Below, piece after piece: positions 45,569 to 54,514 of a stretch of DNA of 64,000 nt; the stretch's first letter is position 1, and the number at the start of each line of letters is the position of its first letter. A program made the position numbers and the translations under genes. The stretch is taken from assembly GCA_009691705.1 (NCBI GenBank), contig SIAR01000004.1:1-64000 (forward strand), in the 5' to 3' direction. The DNA comes from Phycisphaerales bacterium. GTDB lineage: Bacteria > Planctomycetota > Phycisphaerae > Phycisphaerales > SM1A02. The notes under the pieces are model-generated. The model was given only the letters and a program-made list of their open reading frames with translations. It searched no databases and was not told the DNA's origin.

Positions 45569-46073
45569 TCGCCTTCTTGAATTGCTTTGCCGTCGCCCCC
45601 TGCTTCAATTCGATACTCGCATCGAGCGCATAGATAGTGAATGTGTAGTGATGCACACCACTGCCCTTGCCCGGGGCAGATCCCCAGTAACCAGGACGTT
45701 CCTTGCCCCACGAGGTCACTCCCTGCCGTGCGCCCGCCGGAATTTTCACTTCAAGGTCCTGCGGCACCCCCGCAGTGAGCGCCGTTGTCGTTGCAGGAAT
45801 ACCCCAGATGATCCAGTGCACAAATCCGCGTGCTTGTGGATCGTCCATCATGATCGCAAATGTCACCGTCGCTTTGGGCGCGTCACTCCACGCGAGTGGA
45901 GGCGACGTGCCCGCGCCATCGGCAGTGCATTCTGTTGGAAGTGCGGTGTTAGTCGCGAAGAGCGTGCTCGTGAGCGCGAATGGTTTTTCGGCAGGAACGG
46001 GCGCAGGCGCGGGCGTCTGCGCTATCGCCACCGATGCACTCAGCGCAACACAGAACATCGAGTACTTCATCAT
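45495..46073 (-). CDS. YbhB/YbcL family PEBP (Raf-kinase-inhibitor-like) exported protein
   Basis: CTADGAGTSPPLAWSDAPKATVTFAIMMDDPQARGFVHWIIWGIPATTTAL...GYWGSAPGKGSGVHHYTFTIYALD. Confidence 0.92.
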   Translation of the reverse strand: MMKYSMFCVALSASVAIAQTPAPAPVPAEKPFALTSTLFATNTALPTECTADGAGTSPPLAWSDAPKATVTFAIMMDDPQARGFVHWIIWGIPATTTALTAGVPQDLEVKIPAGARQGVTSWGKERPGYWGSAPGKGSGVHHYTFTIYALDASIELKQGATAKQFKKAIEGHVLSTATLVGLYERPLVIDSP

Positions 46074-46140
46074 GTTGCAAATTGTAACCGCACGCGAGCG
46101 CAGAGAGCCAACCAACCTCATGAATGCGTAGCCTCAACGG

Positions 46141-46989
46141 ATGTTTCAGACTCAGCCAATTCGCGCGGGATGCACAGCAGCGATGGTCATGCTGCTCGGC
46201 GGCGACCAAGTCGCTGTCACCCCCGAGGGGCGGGCACTCATCGCGGCACTAGACCTCAAGGCAGGTGCCGAACTTGCGCAGAGTGCGGCGCGCAAATCTG
46301 CCGGAGCCGCGCAGCGCATTCGCCTGCGAAAGGCCTGCATTCGCGCATGGATGCACGAACTCGCGCAGTGCGATCCTGACATCACATTGCAACTGATTGT
46401 CCCAGGCGCAGGACTCGCCCCCCTCGCCCTCGATTGGTGTGCGACCCACCCACACTCCCACGCAATCGAACTCGACTACGAACAAGTCGATGCGAAACGG
46501 GCGTTGATCGCACAGTGCGCACCACCCTCGATTGCCAAGCGCATCACCTGTGCAACGTGCGATCTGCGCGCAGTCGAGGCGGCGCGCGCTGTTCTGGGCG
46601 CGAGTGGATGGCGCCCCGAGCGTCCTGCACTCTGGGTCTTTGAAGGACTCTCCTACTACATCTCGAGCGCTGAACTTGCTGCACTAATCCGCCTTGCATT
46701 TTCAGGATCACGCGAATCGCGGGTGATTATCGAATTCAGTGGACCCCGCCACGAACTCACCCAAGATGCGCGGGCGCAGACCGAGCGCTATCACCAGTTC
46801 ATCGCACACACGATCGGCGCGCAAGACCTCGAAGTCACTGATATCGATGCTGTGGCGCAGAGTGCGCAGGCGCGCATCGAACGACTCGTCGATCCATCGA
46901 TGCTCGAAGAGACCCTGAACTTTCCCCGCTTCTTTCACACCCCCCGTGAGAGCGCGATGCGCATGGCGATGCTCATGGCACGCGCATGA
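46141..46989 (+). CDS. Leucine-carboxyl-methyltransferase-like (LCM) SAM-dependent methyltransferase
   Basis: LQLIVPGAGLAPLALDW...AIELDYEQVDAKRALI...LWVFEGLSYYISSAELAALI. Confidence 0.7.
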   Translation: MFQTQPIRAGCTAAMVMLLGGDQVAVTPEGRALIAALDLKAGAELAQSAARKSAGAAQRIRLRKACIRAWMHELAQCDPDITLQLIVPGAGLAPLALDWCATHPHSHAIELDYEQVDAKRALIAQCAPPSIAKRITCATCDLRAVEAARAVLGASGWRPERPALWVFEGLSYYISSAELAALIRLAFSGSRESRVIIEFSGPRHELTQDARAQTERYHQFIAHTIGAQDLEVTDIDAVAQSAQARIERLVDPSMLEETLNFPRFFHTPRESAMRMAMLMARA

Positions 46990-47924
46990 ACCCGCCTCCC
47001 ATGAACCCACTGTTGCTCGAGCGACTTCGGGCAATCCTGCCTGCCGAGTCGTGTGAATTGCTCAAGCCACGACCGACGCCGATTTCACTTCGGCTCAACC
47101 CACTGCGCGCTCCTCCTAACGAGACTCTTGCCGCTCTGCGTGCCGCACTCGGCGCCGCCGGCCACACGCTCAACCCAGTTACGTGGTTTGCACTCGCTTT
47201 CACGACCTCTGCAACTGTTCGCACCCTGCAAGAACTTCCCCAACACGCCGCGGGCGCATTTCATATTCAGTCTCTGTCGAGCATGATTCCAGCACTTGTG
47301 CTTGATACGCAGCCAGGAGAAATGGCCCTTGATCTCTGCGCCGCGCCTGGCAGCAAGACTTCACAGATTGCTGCGATGATGAGCAACCGCGGACAACTGA
47401 TAGCGATCGATTCGAGTCGCCCGCGCTGCTATCGCTTGCGTGAAGTGCTGCGCGTGCTGGGCGCTCAAGCCGAGTGCCTTTGCGCGCACGGCGAACGTTG
47501 GGGGCGGGGGCATCCCATGCAGTTCGATCGGGTGCTCGTTGATGTTCCATGCAGTGGTGAGGGACGCATCCACGTGGGCGACTCGGCCGCCCTCGCCGAC
47601 TGGTCACTTACGAAGGTGCGACGACTCGCCTCGCTTCAGAAGTCTTTGATGCACTCGGCGATCGATGCTCTGCGCCCAGGAGGCACGCTCGTCTATTCGA
47701 CGTGCACATTTGCTCCAGAAGAAAACGAATTGGTTCTACAACGCGCGCTCGATCGTTACAAGGATCGCATCGCAATCACTCCCATCACGCATGCTCTGCC
47801 GCCGAGCTGCCCAGCCGTCACTAACTGGTTGGGACACGAATTGCATCCAGCGATTGCCAACGCTCGTCGCATTCTGCCGCCGCTCGAAGGATTCTTCGTC
47901 GCTGCGCTTCGCAAGCGTCAATAG
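46986..47924 (+). CDS. RsmB/NOL1/NOP2-family RNA m5C methyltransferase
   Basis: DLCAAPGSKTSQIAAMMSNRGQLIAIDSSRPR...FDRVLVDVPCSGEGRI...ALRPGGTLVYSTCTFAPEENE. Confidence 0.93.
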   Translation: MNPPPMNPLLLERLRAILPAESCELLKPRPTPISLRLNPLRAPPNETLAALRAALGAAGHTLNPVTWFALAFTTSATVRTLQELPQHAAGAFHIQSLSSMIPALVLDTQPGEMALDLCAAPGSKTSQIAAMMSNRGQLIAIDSSRPRCYRLREVLRVLGAQAECLCAHGERWGRGHPMQFDRVLVDVPCSGEGRIHVGDSAALADWSLTKVRRLASLQKSLMHSAIDALRPGGTLVYSTCTFAPEENELVLQRALDRYKDRIAITPITHALPPSCPAVTNWLGHELHPAIANARRILPPLEGFFVAALRKRQ

Positions 47925-47934
47925 CCACCGAGCT

Positions 47935-48029
47935 GATCACTCTTGCGTCATCGCCGCAGGACAAGTTCGCCCGCAGTTCTCCCAACTCCGATCACTCTTG
48001 CGCTATCGCCGCAGGACAAGTTCGCCCGC
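47935..48029. repeat. Two 40-bp direct repeats (47935-47974, 47990-48029), 2 mismatches
   Basis: gatcactcttgcg(tc/ct)atcgccgcaggacaagttcgcccgc, spacing 55 bp. Confidence 0.9.
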
Positions 48030-48143
48030 GGCGAGTTTGCAAGCCGAGCAAGTCTGCGCAGCTCGGCGCAGCATGTCTGAGTCCGCGGGCAATTTGGACT
48101 GCGGCTCTCACACTCCGACCGCCCTTGCCCGCGCCCCTCACAA

Positions 48144-49250
48144 TCAACGCTGAATGTCTGGCTCCGTCTCAATGGGCGCCTCAATGAACACGTCCACCAG
48201 TTGCCCCGGCATCAGTTTCGTCGTGTGTGGGTTATCAAGTTCGTACTCCACCTCCATCACTCGCACATCGACGCGCTCAGCAGAGTCTCCACTCAACAAT
48301 CGTTTTGGAATGATCAGCGGAGTCCCGCGCAGAAACCGCAGTGCAAACACGCCGCGTGATCCCCCACGCGCACTCGCGACTGCCTTCGACTCGGGACGAA
48401 AGCGCCACGCATCCATCTCATCGATCTGCACCCGAACATGCAGTGGATCGAGTGCTCCAATGGCGACAACCTGTTGCACCGATCCAGGCACGACGTGCTC
48501 TCCTGGGTCGATATCGATGTAGAGCACAGTTCCCGCGATCGTTGACTTGACCGACTCGCGTTCGAGCTGAGTCTCTGCCCGCGCAGCCTCAGCTTGCGCA
48601 ACTGCGACCTCTGCCGCAGCAACCGCGAGATCTTCAGGCCATGCCCCCTGCTTCACCTGATCGCGCCGCGCACTCGCGGTGTCGAATCCTGCCTGAGCCG
48701 CAGCAACCTCATATTCGAGCCGCGGTTGTTCATTGCGACTCGCCGCGGTGTTGATGCCGAGTTCTTCGAGTCGCGCAAGACGACCTTTGGCATCAACGAG
48801 CTGCGCCGCTGCCGAAGCGACGACCGCTTCACTCTCGCGCAATGTCGTTTCACGCGGAAGCGCCTTCACCGCCGCCAGTTTTGCCGAAGCGACCCTCAAT
48901 CGGGCATTCGCAGCGCCTAACTCAGCCCGCGTTTGCCGTGAATCAAGACGAAAGAGCAGCTGTCCAATCGCCACCGACTCTCCCTCAATCACAGCCACTT
49001 CTTCGACGACTCCCGCGAGCGCTGTTCCAACGCTGACGATGTCAGATGACGGCAGCACTGTGCCAATTCCCGCGATGCGTTCTTCAAATGGACTGTGCGG
49101 TGGATCGACTGCTGTCGAACCAATGGGCACCCGCGGCACTTGCGATCGCACTATGTAGACCGCGAGTCCGATACCGATTAGCGCAACGGATGGAATCAGC
49201 AGGTAGCGCACTGGAATGAGGGCGCGCATTTTGGCGGAGGGTCTAAGCAT
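48144..49250 (-). CDS. HlyD/DevB-like membrane fusion protein
   Basis: PFEERIAGIGTVLPSSDIVSVGTALAGVVEEVAVIEGESVAIGQLLFRLDSRQTRAEL...GTVLYIDIDPGEHVV; alpha-hairpin adaptor. Confidence 0.82.
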   Translation of the reverse strand: MLRPSAKMRALIPVRYLLIPSVALIGIGLAVYIVRSQVPRVPIGSTAVDPPHSPFEERIAGIGTVLPSSDIVSVGTALAGVVEEVAVIEGESVAIGQLLFRLDSRQTRAELGAANARLRVASAKLAAVKALPRETTLRESEAVVASAAAQLVDAKGRLARLEELGINTAASRNEQPRLEYEVAAAQAGFDTASARRDQVKQGAWPEDLAVAAAEVAVAQAEAARAETQLERESVKSTIAGTVLYIDIDPGEHVVPGSVQQVVAIGALDPLHVRVQIDEMDAWRFRPESKAVASARGGSRGVFALRFLRGTPLIIPKRLLSGDSAERVDVRVMEVEYELDNPHTTKLMPGQLVDVFIEAPIETEPDIQR

Positions 49251-49974
49251 GGGATTTGTGTTGCGATGGGGTTTCGATTCTGTCAACGCGTCCATCATCC
49301 ATATGAATGATGCGATCAGCGAGATGGTAGATGCGATCGTCGTGCGAGACGACGATCACTGCGCGATCGGGTGCGCGACCCGCCGCGGCGACAAGTTCCA
49401 TCACGCGCTGTCCTGTGGCACCGTCGAGTGCGCTCGTCGGTTCGTCGCACACCAGAATACGGGGTGCGTTGATGAGCGCCCGCGCGATTGCGACGCGCTG
49501 CTGCTGTCCCCCAGAGAGTCGCGTTGGACTCGACCGCTCACGGCCGCCGAGGCCAACGCGCTCGAGCAATTCCGATGCCCGCGCGACCGCAGTCCGGCGA
49601 TCGCTCCCCTGCAGAATCAATGGGATCGCCACATTCTCAGCGATGGTGAGAGTCGGAATCAAGTTGAACTGCTGAAAGACAAATCCAACATTGCGCAAGC
49701 GCCACGCCGTACGCGCTTCAGTCGAGAGCAACTGCGGATCTTGCCCGAATACTTCGAGCGCACCAGCATTGCGGGCGAGCAATCCCGCGATGATCGAGAT
49801 AAATGATGTTTTGCCGCATCCCGATGGTCCCACGAGCATGACGATCTCGCCGCAGTTCACTTCGAGGTCAGCTCCGCGCAAGGCGACAACTTGCGTATCG
49901 CCGGTGACGTAGACCTTTTCGACGCCGCGCGCATAGACCGCGCACAAAGATGGATCGCTCGTTGGCATTGTCAT
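49243..49974 (-). CDS. ABC transporter ATP-binding protein (DevA/LolD-like)
   Basis: [13 protein letters not shown] (Walker A), [32 protein letters not shown]. Confidence 0.95.
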   Translation of the reverse strand: MTMPTSDPSLCAVYARGVEKVYVTGDTQVVALRGADLEVNCGEIVMLVGPSGCGKTSFISIIAGLLARNAGALEVFGQDPQLLSTEARTAWRLRNVGFVFQQFNLIPTLTIAENVAIPLILQGSDRRTAVARASELLERVGLGGRERSSPTRLSGGQQQRVAIARALINAPRILVCDEPTSALDGATGQRVMELVAAAGRAPDRAVIVVSHDDRIYHLADRIIHMDDGRVDRIETPSQHKSHA

Positions 49975-51131
49975 CCCTGAAAGACATCTGCTGGATCAAG
50001 TCGCAACACCCGCCACATTCCAAGCGCAGCGCTTGCTGTGCAAATGAGCGTCACCGCAAATGCCGCGATCAGTGGAATCTGCCACGTCATGCGAAAGGCG
50101 AGGCGCTCTCCTGGAATCATCAATCCAAAGCTGCTTGTGATTCCGATGCCAACTCCGAATCCCAAAATCGCAATCGTCAACGCTTGCAGCGAAACCATGC
50201 GAAGCAAGACTCCGCGCGATGCGCCCATTGCCTTCATCGCTCCGAAGTATTTGAGATTGTCGAGCACAAAGTTGTAAAACATCTGTCCAGCGACTGCGAC
50301 TCCTACGAAAAATCCGAGCACGATCGCCGTTCCGAAGTTGATCGGGATGCCCGTCTCGCGCATCCAGTAGCCGAGCGTCTTATCGATGAACTCCTGGGAC
50401 GAATACGCTGAAAGACCAGTCTGCTCTGCGATCGCCGTGCGCACGACCTCTTTCTCTGCCCCTGGTTCGAGTTTCGCCAGAATCATCGTCACCTGCCGCC
50501 GTTCACGCGGGGCATACTGCGAGGCTCGGTGAAATGTGGTGTAGATCACAGGCTGACTTTGAAAAGTCTGCGTTGCCTTGCAGATTCCAACTACTTCTGC
50601 GCGACGATCGTTGAGTTCAAGCGTATCTCCAACCCGCAGAGGTCGCGGCTCTCCACCCTCGGGTGGTCGCTCCATCTTGAACTCGCGGCGCGTCGCCCGC
50701 TCGTCGACGATGATCGCGTCGGGCTTGCGTAGGTCTGTTACCGATCCTTCGATCATGAATGGAGGCGCGGCGATCAAACTTGCGTCGTCGATGCCGATGA
50801 TCTGCGACATCTGCCGCTTGCCATCGGGCAAGTTCACAACCAAGAGTCCCTTGTAGAGCGGCACTGCCCACGCGATTCCGGCAATTCCTTGCACCCGCTG
50901 CACCGCGGTCGAACGCAGCGGTTTGTTGTCATCGAGAAAACGCTGCGCAGGATCGACAATCCACAAGTCTGGCCCTGGCGTGTCGGTGATAAAGCCGAAC
51001 GTTCGCGACATGATCCCGACAAAGATCGACGCCTGCTGCGAAATCAAGAGAGTCGAGAAGGCGAGCCCCAGAAGCATCCCGTAAAACCGAGCGGAATCAC
51101 CGAACAACATCTTCAAGGCAAACGTGTACAT
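49971..51131 (-). CDS. ABC transporter permease (DevC/MacB-FtsX-like)
   Basis: DTPGPDLWIVDPAQRFLDDNKPLRSTAVQRVQGIAGIAWAVPLYKGLLVV...NLKYFGAMKAMGASRGVLLRMVSLQAL. Confidence 0.88.
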   Translation of the reverse strand: MYTFALKMLFGDSARFYGMLLGLAFSTLLISQQASIFVGIMSRTFGFITDTPGPDLWIVDPAQRFLDDNKPLRSTAVQRVQGIAGIAWAVPLYKGLLVVNLPDGKRQMSQIIGIDDASLIAAPPFMIEGSVTDLRKPDAIIVDERATRREFKMERPPEGGEPRPLRVGDTLELNDRRAEVVGICKATQTFQSQPVIYTTFHRASQYAPRERRQVTMILAKLEPGAEKEVVRTAIAEQTGLSAYSSQEFIDKTLGYWMRETGIPINFGTAIVLGFFVGVAVAGQMFYNFVLDNLKYFGAMKAMGASRGVLLRMVSLQALTIAILGFGVGIGITSSFGLMIPGERLAFRMTWQIPLIAAFAVTLICTASAALGMWRVLRLDPADVFQG

Positions 51132-51251
51132 GCCACCGAGACTCTAGCCGAAGCGAAAATAACCTCGTACAGTCCCCGAGTCACAGTGATCGGCGAATCG
51201 CCTGTGACTCGCACTACGAATTCGCCCACACGGACTAGGCCCAGACGACCA

Positions 51252-51794
51252 ATGCGCGCAGAAGACATCTTCAACATCCTCGTTCGACAACACGCTGAAA
51301 TGCTGACCGCGTACATCCATTCGGTGGCGTTCGACCACTCCAATGTTGACGATGTCTTTCAAGAGACGATTATCACCGCATGGAACCGGCTTGACGCCTT
51401 TGACCGTGCGAGACCATTTGGACCATGGTTGCGCGGAATCGCCCGAAACCACATCTTGAGTAGCGCGCGCGGAAAACGCCGTTACAGAGCCCATATCGAC
51501 GCACTGCAGCAGATTCGCATTGACGAACAATTCGACCAGGTCGAAAACTCGCCAGGCGACTCTTTCAGCGACCGTTCCGCGGCCCTGCTCGATTGCCTCG
51601 AGAAACTGCATCCAGATTCACATGCAGCGGTCGACCTTGTCTATGTGCGTGGGCTCGATTCGACCGCTGCCGCCCGCTCAGTTGGAGCCTCCGATGAGAC
51701 ATTTCGCAAACGCCTCTACCGAGCAAGGCTGACCCTTGCTGAATGCCTCAAGATGAAGTCGCTTTTCAAACCGTCTGATGGAGTACCAGCATGA
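51252..51794 (+). CDS. ECF-type RNA polymerase sigma factor (paralog of 31599-32135)
   Basis: MRAEDIFNILVRQHAEMLTAYIHSVAFDHSNVDDVFQETIITAWNRLDAFDRARPFGPWLRGIARNHILS. Confidence 0.88.
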   Translation: MRAEDIFNILVRQHAEMLTAYIHSVAFDHSNVDDVFQETIITAWNRLDAFDRARPFGPWLRGIARNHILSSARGKRRYRAHIDALQQIRIDEQFDQVENSPGDSFSDRSAALLDCLEKLHPDSHAAVDLVYVRGLDSTAAARSVGASDETFRKRLYRARLTLAECLKMKSLFKPSDGVPA

Positions 51795-52903
51795 CCGACC
51801 TCCCCACCAACCCCATATCAGACGGCGATGATCGATATTCACAGAATGACTCGGCCCAACCTACGCAGGGGGTCGGTGCGCCGCTAACTGCCGATCAGGT
51901 CGCAGATGGCATGGCTGTGCATGGATTGCTCGCGCTCCGGCAACCGGGTGAGAGTGATCGGATCAAGGCGCGTGTTCAGCGCGCCATTTCGACTATTCGT
52001 GAAATGAACGACTCGCGCCGACTCTTCTGGCGCAAACGCCTCGCTTGGGTTGGAGGATCAGTCGGAATTGCCGCAGCGATCGGCCTGGCCGTGCTTTATG
52101 TGCCTGCAGGATCAGATTCGAGCGCCTACGCGGCACTCGAGTCAATCCGTGGAACTGCTCGACAAGGGGGTCGCTCGTACGCAGTTCGCTTTGAAATGGA
52201 TGGTCTCGGAGGTCCGCCACCCGCTGTTCAGCACCGAGATAACGAAATGAAACCGATTCGTGCAGCCGAACTCGCCGTCGGAAACGGCGGTCGGTGGACA
52301 CTGCTCGTTAGCCCGCCAAACATGCCTCGCGCGCGTGGTGCGTTCGGTTGGGATGGCAGTAGTTATTGGGCGGTCGACCCTGTTGGTTCGGTTCGCACCT
52401 CCGCGACCCTGAAAGAGCTACGAGTGCCGCCGTTCATCTCAGTTCTTGAGAGTGGAACCGCCGATGCCGAAGAAGATCTCGAGTTACTCACTCTCGACTC
52501 AATGCTGTCGAAGCTCGACAAGCAGTACAAGGTTTCGTTCGATCGCGATAGTGATCGCGTCGATCGCAATGGTCGCCCCGTGACAGTCGTTACCGCTGAG
52601 CGCCGTGGAAAACGTGACTTTCGCTCACCTCACACGGTGCGAATTGTCGCAGATTCAAGCACATTTGAAGTGCTTCGTGCCAACTGGCAGTGGTCGCAAA
52701 CTCCCCTACCAGCTGGTGACCATTCTGCACCCGCCGGCAACCATCGCATGAAGCGGATCTTTCTTGAACTCACCGACACCCCACCGCACGGCGACGAGTG
52801 GTTCACACCCGAGTTTCACGCGAGAGCTTTGACAGAGATGTCACGCTCGGGGGGTCCCCCACGCCTAGGCAGTGGCGGCAACGCCAAGCAAGGCCGCGAT
52901 TGA
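51791..52903 (+). CDS. Single-TM membrane protein, putative anti-sigma partner (paralog of 32132-33151)
   Basis: ATGA overlap with sigma; KRLAWVGGSVGIAAAIGLAVLYVPAGSDSSAYAALESI; same layout as the first module. Confidence 0.65.
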   Translation: MTDLPTNPISDGDDRYSQNDSAQPTQGVGAPLTADQVADGMAVHGLLALRQPGESDRIKARVQRAISTIREMNDSRRLFWRKRLAWVGGSVGIAAAIGLAVLYVPAGSDSSAYAALESIRGTARQGGRSYAVRFEMDGLGGPPPAVQHRDNEMKPIRAAELAVGNGGRWTLLVSPPNMPRARGAFGWDGSSYWAVDPVGSVRTSATLKELRVPPFISVLESGTADAEEDLELLTLDSMLSKLDKQYKVSFDRDSDRVDRNGRPVTVVTAERRGKRDFRSPHTVRIVADSSTFEVLRANWQWSQTPLPAGDHSAPAGNHRMKRIFLELTDTPPHGDEWFTPEFHARALTEMSRSGGPPRLGSGGNAKQGRD

Positions 52904-53125
52904 GCGATTTCCCTCCTCGAATCGCTGCCATTACGCCAGGACGGGCAATAGACGCCCTGATTCGGAAAATTTTCGCAAAATGCACGCCATAATTTTTGCA
53001 TCGACCGAATCTCGGGTTAGGTTGTAGTGTGTCCGCTCGTTCGGGTGGGCATCGCAAGAGGACTTCCCTAAAAGTTCCCATTGCGAAGACTCGAGTGTTT
53101 CGTCCCTTTTTCACCGGAGTTTTTA

Positions 53126-53746
53126 ATGCAAATTTCAAGTCGTTTAAACAAGCACCTCGCTGTTGCCGCTGCGGCAGCCGCCTGCGTTAGCGCTGCTAAC
53201 GCCGTCATCATTTACAGCGGAGTCGTCAACATCGTTGTTCCAGCGAACGTTGACGGCGTTTACATAAATGTTCAAACCGGGCAGTATCTCGCCGGCGCAG
53301 GCGCGGGAGTTCCTGGATGGGATTGCAATCCCTATGGGACTTCATTAACTAGCGTCGCGCTCTATGCGGCGGTGGGAACTGGTTACATGCGCAATCCTGG
53401 CGCTGGAACTAGCACTTCCCGCACAAACATCGCTGCAGGAACCGCTATCGGCTCGACATCCTTCTTCTACGGAAGTTCGAATGCAACCATCGGAACATTG
53501 GTTGGTCAATGGACTGCGAATACGACTGGAATCTTTGGATTCAAGTTCGTAGCCGCAGACACTTTGACCCATTACGGTTGGATGCGTCTCGCCATCGGTG
53601 CCAACGCAGCAACGCGCACGATCGTGGACTATGGATTTGAGTCAACCGCTGCTACAACGATTCTCGCTGGAGCTGGTATTCCAGCCCCTGGAGCGGTTGC
53701 GCTTCTCGGTCTCGCAGGTCTCATCAGCCGTCGTCGACGCGCCTGA
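53126..53746 (+). CDS. Secreted protein with PEP-CTERM-like C-terminal sorting signal
   Basis: Signal peptide LAVAAAAAACVSAANA; C-term IPAPGAVALLGLAGLISRRRRA. Confidence 0.78.
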   Translation: MQISSRLNKHLAVAAAAAACVSAANAVIIYSGVVNIVVPANVDGVYINVQTGQYLAGAGAGVPGWDCNPYGTSLTSVALYAAVGTGYMRNPGAGTSTSRTNIAAGTAIGSTSFFYGSSNATIGTLVGQWTANTTGIFGFKFVAADTLTHYGWMRLAIGANAATRTIVDYGFESTAATTILAGAGIPAPGAVALLGLAGLISRRRRA

Positions 53747-53800
53747 TACGACTCGCACACGCTTGAACGCTTGGGCGTGAAAGTTTGAGGTGAAAAAGTT

Positions 53801-53837
53801 CACCGGCGGTCCCGTGACCGCCGGTGTTTTCTTTTTT
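53801..53837 (+). terminator. Rho-independent terminator
   Basis: CACCGGCGGT-CCCGTG-ACCGCCGGTG-TTTTCTTTTTT. Confidence 0.92.
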
Positions 53838-53905
53838 GCCAGACGCCGTTCTTTGGAACAAACAGCGAGCGACCCTCGCTAAATCTTCCAAAGAACACGC
53901 GCGAT

Positions 53906-54514
53906 TCAGCCGACCCTGTTGCGATGAAGGGCGGGGTCGACCGCTGTGGTCATTGCCGACTCGTCGAGCTGGCCTCCCAAAAACGCGTTGATCGCATGTG
54001 CCTGCCCCGCCGGGTTTGCGATGAACTGCGCGTGCTCAAGCGAGAGCACCTTGAAGTTTGGCCGCTCGGCGAGCCACGAGTCGACGCTCTTGAGTTGAGC
54101 TTCGAAGATCGCAATGAGCCGATCGGGTGCGAGTGCCGCGCCACGCCGTCCACTTCGCTCAAGCATTACCGCTTGTGAACGAATGACCTCATGCAAGTTG
54201 CGACGCATGAAAATCACTCGATACTCGCGGTCGGTTGGCAGTTCCATCAGCAAGAGATGGATGATCTTCACAACCTTCCCATGCGCTTCATCGAGCCATG
54301 CGGTGTCGCTCTTGAGTTGCTTCACCCGCTCAAACTCAAAGTAGCCGCGCGGATTGTCCTCGTCGGGGGTGCGAATCGCATCGGACATCGCGGCGATGCC
54401 CCCAGCGCAGAGCATCTGCATCGCCATGCTCGTTCCAGAGCGCGGCAATCCAGAGACAACGATGATTGGCGCACGATCGGACATCACACCGAGTCTAGTG
54501 CTCTGCGCTATCAC
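53906..54514 (-). CDS. Sulfotransferase-family protein
   Basis: IIVVSGLPRSGTSMAMQMLCAGG...DEDNPRGYFEFERVKQLK...YRVIFMRRNLHEVIRSQAVML (5'-PSB and 3'-PB-like motifs). Confidence 0.82.
   Translation of the reverse strand: MIAQSTRLGVMSDRAPIIVVSGLPRSGTSMAMQMLCAGGIAAMSDAIRTPDEDNPRGYFEFERVKQLKSDTAWLDEAHGKVVKIIHLLLMELPTDREYRVIFMRRNLHEVIRSQAVMLERSGRRGAALAPDRLIAIFEAQLKSVDSWLAERPNFKVLSLEHAQFIANPAGQAHAINAFLGGQLDESAMTTAVDPALHRNRVG

Noticed and set aside
47935-48029. CRISPR-like repeat pair
   Set aside because: Only two copies with one 15-bp gap, mismatches, and no cas genes; not a CRISPR array.
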